Shown: positions 21,227 to 32,387, counted from the stretch's first letter. The stretch: 45,000 nt of DNA from Chrysomallon squamiferum (GCA_012295275.1 CM022667.1:16176266-16221265), one strand, 5' to 3'. Notes: generated by a model not told the origin, from the sequence alone. Made by a program: numbers and translations.

Positions 21227-24200
21227 TAGAATATTCAACGATATAAAACAAAGAGCATGCACAGTATGAATGTATGTATGGCCAGGGTAAACAAATACAC
21301 TAAAAAGATTGAGCAGACATATTTCGGACTCTTGCCTAACTCCCGCTCAGATTTGAATTTCAGTACTTTCGAGAATATTGCGCAGGTTTTGCTGGATGTT
21401 CCGACATCCACCAAATATGGATGCACCAAATTTAGGGTCGAGAGCATCTATTGATCTCATGAAATCAAAGCTTGTAAAGATGAATTACTCGAATGCAATT
21501 ATTCATTAGAGTTATCGCTCCTTGTTTAAATTATTATATTATATTATATTATATTATATTATATTATATTATATTATATTATATTATATATTTAAACAGT
21601 TAAAATAAATAAACTATCATTATAAAGACAGTTATAATTCAAATGTAATAAGCTTCAGGTCTTTACTCTATTTTTATTTTTTATATTATATGGATGAATG
21701 AATGAATTCTTTTCATTATTTCATTGTTAATGTTTAAAAATATATACCTATACATCCTATTTCTGAGAAAATTAGTTATACAACAATATCTTGCAAATTA
21801 AATTTGAAATATTGTAATTCGTTTTTAACAAACTGTGAACTGTAGGGAGGCACTGAGACAGATAAACAGATACACATATACAAATAAATAAATAAGGAAA
21901 TAGAAAATCAATAAAAATTATTTAACAGAAGAACAAGAAAGAAAAAAAGAATCTGTTTAAAGCATGGAACTTATTTAAGCTATTTAAATTATTATAGTAT
22001 AATCGATTTTGATAAGCCAGTTTTATTTATTTATTTATGTATTTTATTATATTTATTTATTTATTTATTATATTTCTTTATATTTTATTTCTTTATTCAT
22101 TCATTCATTCATTCATTCATTTATACGCTTTATTTCTAATTATAATTTTTGTTTCGTATGCTGCAGCATTCAACACCAATGATGTAAACATTTCTGTCAG
22201 AGTGATTGCCCCCGGACTCTTTTATGGGTCATTTTTTTTGTGTCAACATCCATCACCCAAAGCTCCGCCAGTTTATCAAGCGAAATGTAACGTGTTTGCC
22301 TATGGGAATCTGATTCAAGTTTCAGCGAAGTTCAGAGAATCAGGATCTCTTGCCATCAGTGATGTGAAAGTATTCGGACGAAAACGAGGAGGTATGCATA
22401 GAAAATTAGCGAACGGATTTAACTTAGAAATAATAAGAACAGGATTAATTTTCATATAATATTATGTTCTAGTGTGGCAGTAGTAGCAATTTCAACCAGT
22501 AAAAGCTGTAACGGATAAGGCATATTAATGTAACCAATACGAAGACAACAACAACAAAACTGGACGACACTGGTTGCAGCAGTTTTAACACAACCACTCA
22601 CCATCGTATCAATCGCTGTCTCTGTTATTACTGAAACTGAAACTGAAAAAAATGAACGTGTTAATCAGAGCAAGCTGTTGTGAAGCCCGTCTACGACAGG
22701 CACGCTTTCTGACAGGTCGGCGGGTGTGTCTGTCGCATTCTGTTACTGTTCTGAAACTACTATTATATTCCTTCCACTCATGCAACAACAATATCAACAA
22801 AAACAACAACAACGTCAACAAAAACGACACCAACAATAAAGAGTACTGCTATTGCTGCTGCTACTACTGTCACAGCTACTATTACTACTAACACTAATAT
22901 TATTTCTGCTGTTTCTACAGCTACTACTGTTACCACTACCACCACCTCAAGCTTTACTACTACTATCACAAATAATCATGATGATGATGATGATCATCAT
23001 CATCATAATAATCATGAAAAAATAATGTTGATTATAATAACTAAATTAACAATAACTACAACTATTAATTATCTTACAGATGGATGCGATAGGCCCCGTG
23101 CCAGAATAGGCAAGACGTACGTATACAATAGCACATCGTTTGGCTCGACACTAACTGAACACTGCGAGGATTTCGCTCGCTATTATTACCAGGGTGGAGC
23201 AAACGAAGCATACTGTAGTGGCTCAGGCAGCGTCTTTACTGGATTCTATTCAAAGTGCAGAAGTAAGACTTTACAATTAACTGTCTGTTTGCTTCTCTAT
23301 AACCCACCCAGCCATACACACATATACACACACACGCACACACACACACACACACACAGATAAATCGTTATTATTATTATTATTTTACAGATGATGACAA
23401 TGTGGCTATAGGGAAATCGGTGACTGTTGCTTCGTCCTCCGACCCCAGCAACTTGACCGACGACAATGTAAGCACTTGCACGGAAATTCGGAATTCAACT
23501 CAACCTCTCATGAAATTAGATCTGGAAGAAAATTATGAAATAAGACTGATCACTGTGTCATATCCTCAAACAGGTTGGTTATTTCAAGGGGCTGGTGGGG
23601 GTTCTAGAGTTCAGATGTGTTTGGTCACTGAATCAGTTCTCCATGGCATTTGCATTGTTATTTTCTGTTCAAGCCTCTGCTCCTTTGATGCTCTGATGAA
23701 GATGTTCATCTGTTCTACTTTGTGAACGAGAAGGTGTTTGAAAAACATCAGTGAGAAAGAGTAGCCCATATCGTGGTGCCAGCTTTTACCTCTCTTATTA
23801 TCTTCATGTACCTTAATCATATGCTTGATGCCATACAACTGTAGTTTCCAGCGCATTCTAAAATGAAACATTATTTTCCATAAAAAAGGCGTTCTTACCG
23901 AGTTCGAATGTAATTTTGTGACATTTGTTCTAAAAAAAAAAAAAGAAAAGAAAAAAAGAACTAAATAAATACAATATAATAGTAATAAATAAATAAAGAA
24001 AGAAAGAAAGAATGAAATAAACACCACTGAGACTAATTCAAATAACTGCTTTACTGTCGTAACCTATCAAAGACATATACTCTCAAATACCAGACTTGTG
24101 TTCCTTTGTTTGTCTGTCATTTCACTTTGCTGATATCAAATCAGTTATGAGAAATACATTTTAAAACCTTCGACGTTTAAACCGTATGAAAAATTTAAAG

Positions 24201-24525
24201 TAAACTCAATTTTGACTGACTGAATAATAAATACATTTATTTATTTATTTACTGTTACTAAGAATAAATATGTCTTTTTTTTTTTTCTAATTACAATATG
24301 AGAATAATCACCACTCTATATTTACTGAGTTATGAAGAAAACTAAAATGAATATTAGTGCGTACAAACGTCACGTGTGTGTGTATGCGTGCGTGTCTATA
24401 TAATATAGTATTCTCTGTGTTCTTATTTCTATTATTATAATATTTTTATTATTATCGTGTTGTTGTCGTTATTGTTGTTGTTGTTATTGTTACTATTGCT
24501 GTTGTGGTCGTTGTTGTTGTTGTTG

Positions 24526-24575
<50 letters not shown>

Positions 24576-27500
24576 GATATATATTACTTTTCTTTGTCAA
24601 ACTAGAACATATATCAACCATCAATTTGGCTCTAAGTACCACTACCAGCAACGTCCCATTTTTAAAGTCTTGTGTTTGGCAGTCTAGCTCACTCTCCAAC
24701 ACACAGAACAGCACTCGGACGATGCTTTTTTTCTGCTCTGAGAACCCGTATGCACGATATATCAAACTGAAGTTCTGGCTATATGGAACAACTGAACTAC
24801 ATCTTTGTGAGCTGAGAGTATTTGGAAGACGTGAAGCTGATAAACGTATGTTTTTGTTTTAAGCAATTTTTTTTTTCTAATTTTATTTATTTTATTTTAT
24901 ATATATGACTATACAAATGATAACAGCAAAACTGTAATGAAAAGCAAATATACAAACATTTGTAAGTAATGATAGAAATAAATTTCTGTAAGCACGTTTA
25001 TATGGATTTTCTTGTACGTGTTTGCGAGTGTTTATTTATGTAAAATGTGTATGTACATACATATCTATGACAGTATGTAAGTGTATGCATGTGTGTACGT
25101 ACATAATTTCATTCCAGTATCTAATCTATCATCCATAATACGAGTTTAAATATACATGAACATTCACACTTCTCCTTTGTTTAATACATCAGCTCTTGAA
25201 TGTTTGGAATCAACGAATGGATATGAATACAAGGGTCAAGTAAATTTTTCGATGACGGGACGGACCTGTATTCCTTGGGCCAATACGTCTTACTCATTCA
25301 ACTATTTGCCTGACTACGATCTAGGAAACAGATGTCGCAATCCATTTAAAACCAGAAGCAAGCCTTGGTGTTACATAACCGTGCACGGAGACTGGGAATT
25401 CTGTCCTATTCCATACTGCAGTAAGTTTTTTATATCTAATATTGTCCTATTCCGTTCTAGCAGTAAGTTTTCATGTCTACTGTTACAGAACAGTGTACGG
25501 AGATTGATCTTATTGTCTTGTCTGTACATTTATGCATGCTTAGCCATCATCTTGCATATCTTACATATCACACAGCCAAATAACATTGTAACCGTCCACC
25601 ATCAACAAGGCAACCTGTTCAAAACGGTATCTGTTTTCTGCCTACATACTTCCATTGATACACACATACACAAACATGTACACATTATACATACATTCAT
25701 ATATACATACATACACACATACATTCATTAGGTAGATACATAGCGTTTAAACTTATATAATAAGAGAAAGAGTTCGTATAATTAATTACAGGATGCAAGA
25801 GAGTATTCAAATATGCCATTTTACAATTAATGAGTTTTCATTTTCTGTTTCCTTTTTCCGAAGAAGACATATGTTCGTACGGAAAATCTGGAGACAGATA
25901 TGTAGGACAAATAGGAAAAACGAAATCAGGACGCACGTGCCAGAGATGGGATAAGGATGAACATCACGCACACGCATTCAAGTATTTTGGACTCTTCCCT
26001 GACAGTAAAGTTAACCACGCTTACTGTCGCAATCCTATAACGTCCCAATCGAGTCCCTGGTGTTTCACAACCAACACCTCAGTGAGATACGAGGCCTGCA
26101 ATATTCCACCTTGTCGTGAGTATAATTTGTGTGATTTATGTTAGTCTCCTAAAAATTACTATCAAGCAGATTGATTTAATGCTTTAATTAGTATCACAAC
26201 ACCTCAGTCAGATACGAAGCCTGCAGGATTTAACCTTGTCGTAAGTATAAATTGTGTGATCTAAATTAGTCTCTTGAAATGTCAACCCATCGAGCATACT
26301 GATCTAATCCTTTAATTAGTCCTTAAAAATACTTCATTGTTTCACAACACTTCAGACAAATACAAGTCACGTAGCATTTCTTATTGTCGTAAGTTTAAAT
26401 TAGTGTCATGGTTTATCATATTATTAAAAGAAAAAAACTAAAAAAAAAAAAAAAAAAAAAAAAAAATGTCATGATCCTGTAACGTCCAGTACCGGTTTCT
26501 GGTTTGTGATAATTAAAATTCAATGAAATATGAAGCATATCGAACGTGTTCATTTGGTCTACGTATACATTTCTCGACATCTCTAGAGAGAGAGAGAGAT
26601 AAAGACACACACATCCGTACACATTACACACACATACATAAATATATATATAAAGTGGTACCTTGACTTACGAGTTTAATTATTTCCGTGACCGAGCTCA
26701 TAACTCAATTTGCTCGTATATCAAATCAATTTTCCAAAATCAAATTAACTGAAATACCATTAATCCGTTCCAGAACACATCCAAAAACACCCCAAATTTT
26801 TGTAACATGGTTTTAAATAAGAAAAATGTATTTACAAATGATAAATATTGTATAAAAAAACAAAATAAAACAGAATGTAAAGAAATAAATTGGTTTTGTA
26901 AAGTGTACAGGGTTAGGGTTTCTCCATCTTTCCATGGACAGAGGTCCGCAGCTTGGAAATTATTTTAACGTTCTTCGTTTGAGTTACAGCCTTTATCGAC
27001 TCCTTCTGCTTCAATATTGTACATATCGTAAAACTACTATGCTGGTTCCACCTAACCACTTCGACTACTCGGACACCTTACTCATGTGTTTCTCTGATTT
27101 CATGTTTTAATTCAGTGGACATCATCCGTTTCTTTTTCTCAGCACTGTCCTTTGCACTCACTTTCTTAGGATCCATTGACATTTGGCAAAATACTGCACA
27201 AAACGCGAACACAAGACAACAGAGATGCTTCTACAGCGAGGTAACCACGTGAATGAAACGATTGAGACGCGGGATGCTGATCGGATGTCGTGTAGTTCGT
27301 TGCGTCAACTAGCGGCGGTATATCTGAAGCTCGCTCGTAACTCGGATATTGGCTCGGAACTCAAAGCAAAAACTCTGCCGGTCGACTGCTCATAACTCGG
27401 AAAACTCGTTAGTTAGAGTACTCATAAGTTGAGGTACCACTGTATATATATATGACGTCAACAATAAAACTATTTTACTTACGACTATTACTATTAACAG

Positions 27501-29558
27501 TAATTGTTTCACTTTATTATACCGGCGTTTTCAGGTGTTTTTAGCCATTCAGTTTTATTTGTTTCAGCAACAGAGTATGAAGTGTTGATATTCGGAGTTT
27601 ACAACGCAAGCTTAGAGAACTATTTTCACAGTCAACAACAGTGCTTTCACTGGCTAAATGGAGGATACGTCCAGGCGGTTCCACTGGATAATCCTGAAGT
27701 TATTTGCAATAACAGATACGACACTGTCGTAACGCTTTGTCAAAATACGACCGAGAAGAACAACAACTGGAGATACGCAATTATTGAATGTCGTACGTAA
27801 TGTATCGCAGTTTAATATTCAGAATGTTGTTGTTTTCTCACTTTTGTAGAAACAAAAACTGAGAACAATTATGAACAAAACTTTGAAATTTCACATCTTG
27901 TATGTACAGAAATAGAGAACTGGGCACCATTTATTATATCCTTACACTCATTATTTCTGTTTACAGCCCCATCAACTACTACATCGACATCATTACCAAC
28001 AACAGTTGTCATGTCGACAACGACACCAACAGCTACTACCACGTCAACAATGACATCAACAATAGCCAATTCGACAATGACATCAGCAACTACCTCGTCA
28101 ACAACAATATCAACAGCTACCAATTCGACAACGACTCCAACAACTACCACGTCGACATCAACGACTACTACAACATCGACGACACCAATAACTAGCACGT
28201 CGACAACACCAACACCTACCTCCACATGGACAGCGTCACTAGTAACACCAACCAGTAACTCCACAACGACACCAACAACTTCCATGTCAACAATGACACC
28301 AACAGCTACTGCCATGTCGACAGTAACACCAACACCTACCTCAACATCGACAACGTCAGCAACAACATCAACGTCACCTACAACACCCACCAACTCCACA
28401 ATGACTCCAACAGCTACTACCAACACGACAATGACACCAACAACTACCAATTCGACAACGACTTCAACAACTACCACGTCGACATCAACAACAACAACAT
28501 CGACACCAACAACAAGTACGTCAACAACATCAACTACCACTTCGACAACACCAATACCTCCCTCAACATCCACAACGACACCAACAACTACCACGTCAAC
28601 AGTGACATCGACAACTAGCACGTCGACAACATCAACTACCACGTCGACAACACCAACACCTACCTCAACATTGGCAACGTCACCAATAACACCCACCAGC
28701 AACGCCACGACACCAACAACTACTGCCATGTCGACAATGACACCAACAGCTACCACACTGATAACAACAACACCTAACTCAACATCGACAATGTCAGCAA
28801 CAACATTGGCAACGTCACCAATAACACCCACCAGCAACGCCACGACACCAACAACTACTGCCATGTCGACAATGACACCAACAACTACCACATTGACAAC
28901 AACACCTAACTCAACATCGACAACGTCACCTACGACAATGACACCAACAACTACCAATTCGACGACTTCAACAACTACCACGTCGACATCAACAACAACA
29001 ACAACATCTACAACGACACCAACAACTACCAAGTCGACAACATCAACAACTACTACAACATCGACAACATCACCAACAGACACCACCACATCAACAACAT
29101 CAACAACTACTACGACATCCGCATCAACATCTTCGGCATCAACAACTACCACGTCATCCACAGGATCCACGACTACTATGAAAATAACATCAACTTCGAC
29201 AGCATCAGATACTGCGTCAGCTACAACGGCTCCACCTATTACAAGGCAATGCCTTGCTCGTGTTTGGAATTTCACATCTCTGATTGCCTGTAAATGTGGA
29301 CGCAAGTACACACCACAGGTCACAAGCGAGGTAGAAGAAACAGTCAAGGAAATTAAGAAGACTCTCACAGTTGACAAAACGACCATTTCTAGACACAAAC
29401 GTTTGTACTACAGCGTTCCAGATTATAGGCCGTCGTCGGTGACGCTGGGCACATCGTCAATAGTGATCATATGCTTGGTGTTAGGATTCATAGCCATGTC
29501 GGACATTTCTCGTTTGGTGTGGTGGCTATTTAAGAAAATAACAAATAAAACTGATTAA
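18777..29558 (+). CDS. Gene B: complete CCP/discoidin/kringle/mucin transmembrane protein
   Basis: Twelve exons: 18777-18843, 19448-19630, 20325-20501, 20710-20892, 22167-22391, 23080-23262, 23391-23573, 24606-24845, 25193-25420, 25864-26115, 27568-27792 and 27967-29558. They total 3,738 nt, about 1,245 aa. All introns are phase 1 and no junction creates a stop. Module order is signal peptide, two CCPs, discoidin-like domain, CCP-like module, second discoidin-like domain, two kringles, 4-Cys module, a Thr-rich stalk of about 400 residues, a transmembrane helix and a tail of about 15 residues. The start is chosen because the exon gives a hydrophobic leader ending in phase 1 at a strong gtaagt. 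It is predicted to be a cell-surface mucin-like receptor or adhesion protein. The very short tail has no evident kinase, ITAM or TIR motif, so signalling would need a partner. Neighbours A and C are paralogues in the same orientation. Confidence 0.92.
18844..19447. repeat. Intron 1 of gene B with (GAA)n tract
   Basis: A-rich GAA/GAAAA repeats run from about 19167 to 19310 and create Lys/Glu or Phe/Ser frames on either strand. No gene seen. Confidence 0.85.
19448..19630 (+). CDS. Gene B exon 2: CCP/sushi module 1
   Basis: Four cysteines: SLDCPEPAPVANAYRIW, VRYKCLFNYVH, VRQCDSSSG and APVCS. C-PEP, the central YxC and the QC match the CCP pattern. It is 183 bp with phase 1 at both ends. The exon is CpG-rich (eight CpGs). 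Confidence 0.92.
19631..20324. other. Intron 2 of gene B
   Basis: It contains (CA)n at about 19835-19865 and (ATC)n tracts at about 20190-20320. The open frames here are translations of those repeats running into exon 3. Confidence 0.6.
20325..20501 (+). CDS. Gene B exon 3: CCP/sushi module 2
   Basis: LDCGIPADVIGASRVYL, ANYTCWNNYE, KRICSVEDGSWANYPLIC: four cysteines with the conserved GxW before the last one, a textbook CCP layout. The gene C exon at 39367 has the same length and starts L-D-C-N-T-P-A-D-V-I-G-A. Confidence 0.93.
20710..20892 (+). CDS. Gene B exon 4: discoidin-like domain 1, N-terminal half
   Basis: GLLNLTGANTFQSTT, SSNAIDGTQSFSSTRNE, NPMWTLWF, VYGINIVNITMPNVG. The usual Cys in the loop after DGT is Phe here. 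A long T-tract precedes the acceptor ttgaag. Confidence 0.9.
20893..22166. repeat. Intron of gene B with (TA)n and (TATAT)n tracts
   Basis: (TA)n runs at about 21145-21224, and an attat/tatat pentanucleotide repeat at about 21532-21590. Between them, 21235-21460 is a less AT-rich block, open on both strands, that I cannot assign. TTTA repeats precede the next acceptor. Confidence 0.85.
22167..22391 (+). CDS. Gene B exon 5: discoidin-like domain 1, C-terminal half
   Basis: AFNTNDVNISVRVIAPG, FFLCQHPSPKAPPVYQAKC, YGNLIQVSAKFRE, LAISDVKVFGRKRG. The Cys in the final strand (KICDV in siblings) is Ser here. Confidence 0.92.
22392..23079. other. Intron of gene B
   Basis: Trinucleotide-rich (AAC, CTA, ATG) intron. 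A GAAACTGAAACTGAAA element lies at 22633-22648. No gene seen. Confidence 0.5.
23080..23262 (+). CDS. Gene B exon 6: CCP-like module 3
   Basis: DGCDRPRARIGKTYVYN, LTEHCEDFARYYYQGG, EAYCSGSG and SKCR: four cysteines, 183 bp. It matches the gene A exon at 9693 (CDxPR, GKxYVYNST, YYYxGG) and the gene C exon at 41374. Confidence 0.92.
23391..23573 (+). CDS. Gene B exon 7: discoidin-like domain 2, N-terminal half
   Basis: NVAIGKSVTVASSS, LTDDNVSTCTEI, LMKLDLEENYEIRLITVSYPQTG. NxAxGK, DDN-x(2)-TC and LDL..YEI are discoidin/FTP features. It is 183 bp, as in A and C. Confidence 0.93.
23574..24605. other. Intron of gene B
   Basis: The first about 330 bases (23580-23910) are of balanced composition and open in several frames, possibly an unrecognised old insertion. 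Then come A-rich and TTTA tracts and (TTG)n/(TTA)n at about 24455-24580. No gene called. Confidence 0.5.
24606..24845 (+). CDS. Gene B exon 8: discoidin-like domain 2, C-terminal half
   Basis: ISTINLALSTTTSNV, SCVWQSSSL, FFCSENPYARYIKLKFWLYG, LHLCELRVFGRR. YARYIKLKF and LCELRVFG are the discoidin/FTP closing strands. Confidence 0.92.
25193..25420 (+). CDS. Gene B exon 9: kringle 1
   Basis: Six cysteines: LECLES, GRTCIPW, GNRCRNP, KPWCYIT, WEFCPIPYC. CRNP, PWCY and WEFC are diagnostic. FKTRS replaces the Asp-containing lysine-site segment. The donor gtaagt is followed by two decayed copies of this exon end. Confidence 0.95.
25441..25530 (+). pseudogene. Decayed tandem copies of the kringle 1 exon end
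   Basis: Bases 25441-25476 repeat the exon end and donor (tgtcctattcc, then cagtaagttt). Bases 25489-25530 repeat the slightly earlier segment (cagtgtacggagattg against ccgtgcacggagactg in the exon) and then attgtc. Both are diverged and cannot encode the module. Confidence 0.7.
25864..26115 (+). CDS. Gene B exon 10: kringle 2
   Basis: DICSYG, RTCQRW, AYCRNP, SPWCFTT, YEACNIPPC: six cysteines, second kringle subtype. The acceptor is an aagaag tandem (start 25864 or 25867), which would add or drop one residue (KDIC or NIC). The donor is gtgagt. Confidence 0.95.
26193..26550 (+). pseudogene. Three decayed tandem copies of the kringle 2 exon end
   Basis: After the functional exon, copies at 26193-26320 and 26321-26409 repeat the exon tail, the donor (ttgtcgtaagt) and the following intron stretch ending ctttaattagt, with a period of about 130 bases. 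A further piece at 26467-26550 covers an earlier part, readable as C-H-D-P-V-T-S then a disrupted PWCF region and a stop. None can be translated as a kringle. Confidence 0.82.
26653..27442. mobile_element. MITE-like element, copy 1 (Tc1/mariner-pogo type ends)
   Basis: Terminal inverted repeats of about 25 bases (agtggtaccttgacttacga at the left, its near reverse complement ending taccactg at the right), flanked by TA on both sides. It is about 790 bp with no transposase. Both arms are homologous, in inverted orientation, to the element at 42896-43439. It sits in the intron after gene B kringle 2. A 70-codon open frame inside it (27183-27395) is spurious. Confidence 0.85.
27568..27792 (+). 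CDS. Gene B exon 11: unrecognised 4-Cys module
   Basis: PTEYEVLIFGVYNASLE, QQQCFHWLNGGYVQAVPL, NPEVICNN, VVTLCQNTTEK, WRYAIIEC. Four cysteines, one N-linked sequon near each end. Same place and pattern as the gene A exon at 14121. No known domain recognised. Confidence 0.88.
27967..29558 (+). CDS. Gene B exon 12: Thr-rich mucin stalk, transmembrane helix, tail
   Basis: About 420 residues of Thr with Ser, Pro, Ala and Met (TPTTT, TSTTT, TTSTS units) form a mucin-type stalk. It includes a 135-nt in-frame tandem duplication (28671-28805 and 28806-28940, starting LATSPITPTS). Then come RQCLARVW, CKCG, a charged segment, SRHKRLYYSVPDYRPSSV, LGTSS, a hydrophobic helix ending AMSDIS, and the tail WWLFKKITNKTD. 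The stop TAA is at 29556-29558. The long antisense frame across the stalk is a composition artefact. Confidence 0.95.
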
Positions 29559-29732
29559 GAATACTGTTACGATTATGATACAAATGAGATTTGTAATTGT
29601 TGTTGTTCTTGTTGTTCTACATTTATTAATTTATTTGTCTTTCTGTCTGTGATCCTTTCTTTGATTTTTGTTTGTTTTTGTTATTTATTTATTTATTTAT
29701 TTACAGATAATTTTTGCTTATACGTTTACGGC

Positions 29733-29738
29733 AATAAA
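29733..29738 (+). terminator. Candidate poly(A) signal of gene B
   Basis: AATAAA about 175 bases after the stop, a distance similar to that in gene A. Weak support in AT-rich DNA. Confidence 0.3.
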
Positions 29739-31484
29739 TTTGTTTTCAAATCCTTTGATTTTCCTTGTTTGTACTCAGATGTATCATTTTACGAAAATGA
29801 AGTACGTTACTTATATGCGTTCTTTATTTACGAGAGTGAAAAATTTTACGAAAATGAAGTAACGGAGGGAGATAAAGTGAAAGAGAAAAATCTAACAGAC
29901 TATAAAGGTTATTTATATAAAGACACACAAATGAATTATCTGTACATTTGTTTTACGAAATATAACAGGAATTTGTCTCAATGGTTTATGAGGTTTATAT
30001 TTATTAACGAAAAAAAAAATGAAATAAAATATAATAAAATAAAACAAAATAAAATAAAATTTAAAAATAAAATTCCACAAGGAAAAAAATATATATATAT
30101 ATTTTTAGTAAACTAATATATTTATTTAGTAGTAACTCAAAACCAGTCTTTCATAACAATAAAGTATACAATAGTAATAAAAGTCTGCGGGCATTCGTAG
30201 AATATGAGAAATTAGAATTTATTTACTCCTAACTTAATCCTGCGGCTTGTTATAGTATTGATACAATTTATTAGTAGCAAAAGATAGCTGCATGTTCAAA
30301 CTAATCAATAAAATGAACTACAGAAGGTTTCTTTAGATATTTGTTCACGTTGCACAAGATAACGTAAGTCAATAAATGTATATTTGGAAATTTCTAACAG
30401 TCAAGTACTGCAGGCGTTTCTGTTGTTTTCCGCGGATATAGAGACAATAAACTTAAACTATGAAGGTACAACAAATATAATGATAATAATAAACCAAAAA
30501 TACCTGCATTTTTAACTGAGGAAGTCATTGAAAATTGATTTACTCTTATACCGAAAACACTTGCAAAGATTGATGTTTTCTGTTCACGTCATCAAGCGGT
30601 TTCCTGTATATACAAATACAATTTTTGGTCGTCTAAAATTTGAAATAGAAATCGGATTGTATTTTTTTATGATTTAGCTTAACAACAGTGAAAGATAATT
30701 TTCCAAACAATACGTATTATATTATGAGTGGCTTTTCATTCGTGTCCCTTTCATCCAATGTTCTAGAAAATGCAAAAGTCGATGGATTATGAAGTCATAT
30801 CCGGTGTATAGGAACGCAGTGGTGTAACATACGTAAGTTCATAATAAACACGTTTCTAAGCAAAAAAAAAAAAAATAAATAAATATATAAAATAAAACTG
30901 ACAAATAAATGAATAAATAAAAAAATAAATAAATAAAAAAGGAACAGATAAGTAAATATAAATATAAATAATAAAAAAAAAAAAAAAAAATAACTAACTA
31001 AATAAATAACAATGAACTCTATTAAAATTTAATAGAAAAGTTAGCCAGCAAACAGTTAAGTTTATATTAAGTTTGAATTTGTATCGCTGCCGTACAATCA
31101 GAATATACTAAGACAAAAGTAGCATCGTTCATCGTCGAGTACAGAAAAGCCAGCACTTTGTTAGTGTCTATGCACAAAATACATCAATTCTGAATAGTAT
31201 CGCTGTCACTTTGAGGTTTTCTACAAGTCATATAAAAACATAGTCAATAACGTACATGTCACTAATAGTACTAAAACTGCTTTCTCTAAGTATGTACATT
31301 TTGGTTTTGTATCGTTGACACCAGGACGTTACAGAGAAGATAGGTAAATGGAAAATCATTAAAACATGTTCTGAGCATGTATTAAGACAAGAATACTGCT
31401 TGTTTCATCCAGTACGTTAGAAACAGTGATATGAAAGGCTTTGCACTAAGTCTGTAACTATTACAAAGCTTTGTGGAAAATCAC

Positions 31485-31521
<37 letters not shown>

Positions 31522-32265
31522 AGACTTCCGAGATTTCTCCTTGAAAGTGAACAACCAAAATATCGACCTTTACGTAATTGACTTGGCTGCAGTTTTGTAA
31601 AGGAAATGAAAACGTTACTTAAACATTTCAACAAGGCGCTTTCTGTTCATGATACCTTAAGTCTTAAACTTTCGAACTGCATCGATATCAACTAATCCCT
31701 TCCAGGCATTTAACACTGGTGTTCTTTAAAGTGTATTGTCAGGTCTGGTTGTCCAGTAACACAAAAACACGCGTTAAAACTTTAATATTTCTCTCTTTTT
31801 TTATTGCTGGATCTCCATTGTAATAGAAGTACCTTGTAAGTAAACACCACAACGGACGCATTTTTTGCTGTTTTGTTGATCTTTGGATGATGTTCCAAAA
31901 CAATGAATGAAGAAAGTCTTTATAAAATATTAATTTTGTAAATCAAACAAAGTTCTTCTGTTTATCTTCCTGGATTCGTCTTCATTGTCTTCTTATTCGT
32001 CATGTTTATTTTTCTTGGATTTCTTTTTTTGTTTTAGTCTATCTTTCATGTGCTGTAACAATTCACCTCGATTTAAACCTGAAGAAACTGTTAAAGTCTG
32101 AGATTTATAGATTATATGTGCATAACAATAAAAGCTGAACTGAATAGCTGTAATGCTATTTTTATTCCTTTTAACACCGAATTATAAGAATTTTCAGCCA
32201 ATAGCAGTGAAACAACAATGTATCTGAGCTTAGCAATGGTTTAGTGAAACAAGTTAGCAGTTAGT
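29739..32265. other. Spacer between genes B and C
   Basis: AT-rich unique sequence with poly(A) tracts at about 30970-30990 and 31485-31517. An open frame at 29649-30116 encodes Lys/Tyr/Phe-rich sequence ending in an AAATAA repeat, without any domain. I do not support it as a gene. Confidence 0.55.
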
Positions 32266-32273
32266 TATAAATA
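32266..32273 (+). promoter_or_regulatory. Candidate TATA box of gene C
   Basis: TATAAATA about 115 bases before the likely gene C ATG, comparable in position to the gene B candidate. Confidence 0.3.
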
Positions 32274-32387
32274 AAAATTATTCTTTCCGATTTTTATTTT
32301 GTTTAGGATCACAGAGTCTTGTTGAGCATGGGTTTATGAAGACTAGTTTCTGTAATGTTTTGGATAACAACTCTGTTGGAGTGAAAA

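Noticed and set aside
27183-27395. 70-codon frame MAKYCTKREHK...
   Set aside because: It lies wholly inside the MITE-like element, does not resemble a transposase and is not kept in copy 2.
27869-29398. Antisense open frame of about 509 codons across the mucin stalk
   Set aside because: It is Val/Asp/Gly-only low complexity, the reverse complement of Thr codons without stop-forming triplets. The sense frame has clear flanking domains and a transmembrane helix.
29649-30116. 155-codon frame downstream of gene B, with FYENEV occurring twice
   Set aside because: Lys/Tyr/Phe-rich, ends in AAATAA repeats, no domain. It fits 3' UTR or spacer. The FYENEV repetition is too little to support a gene.
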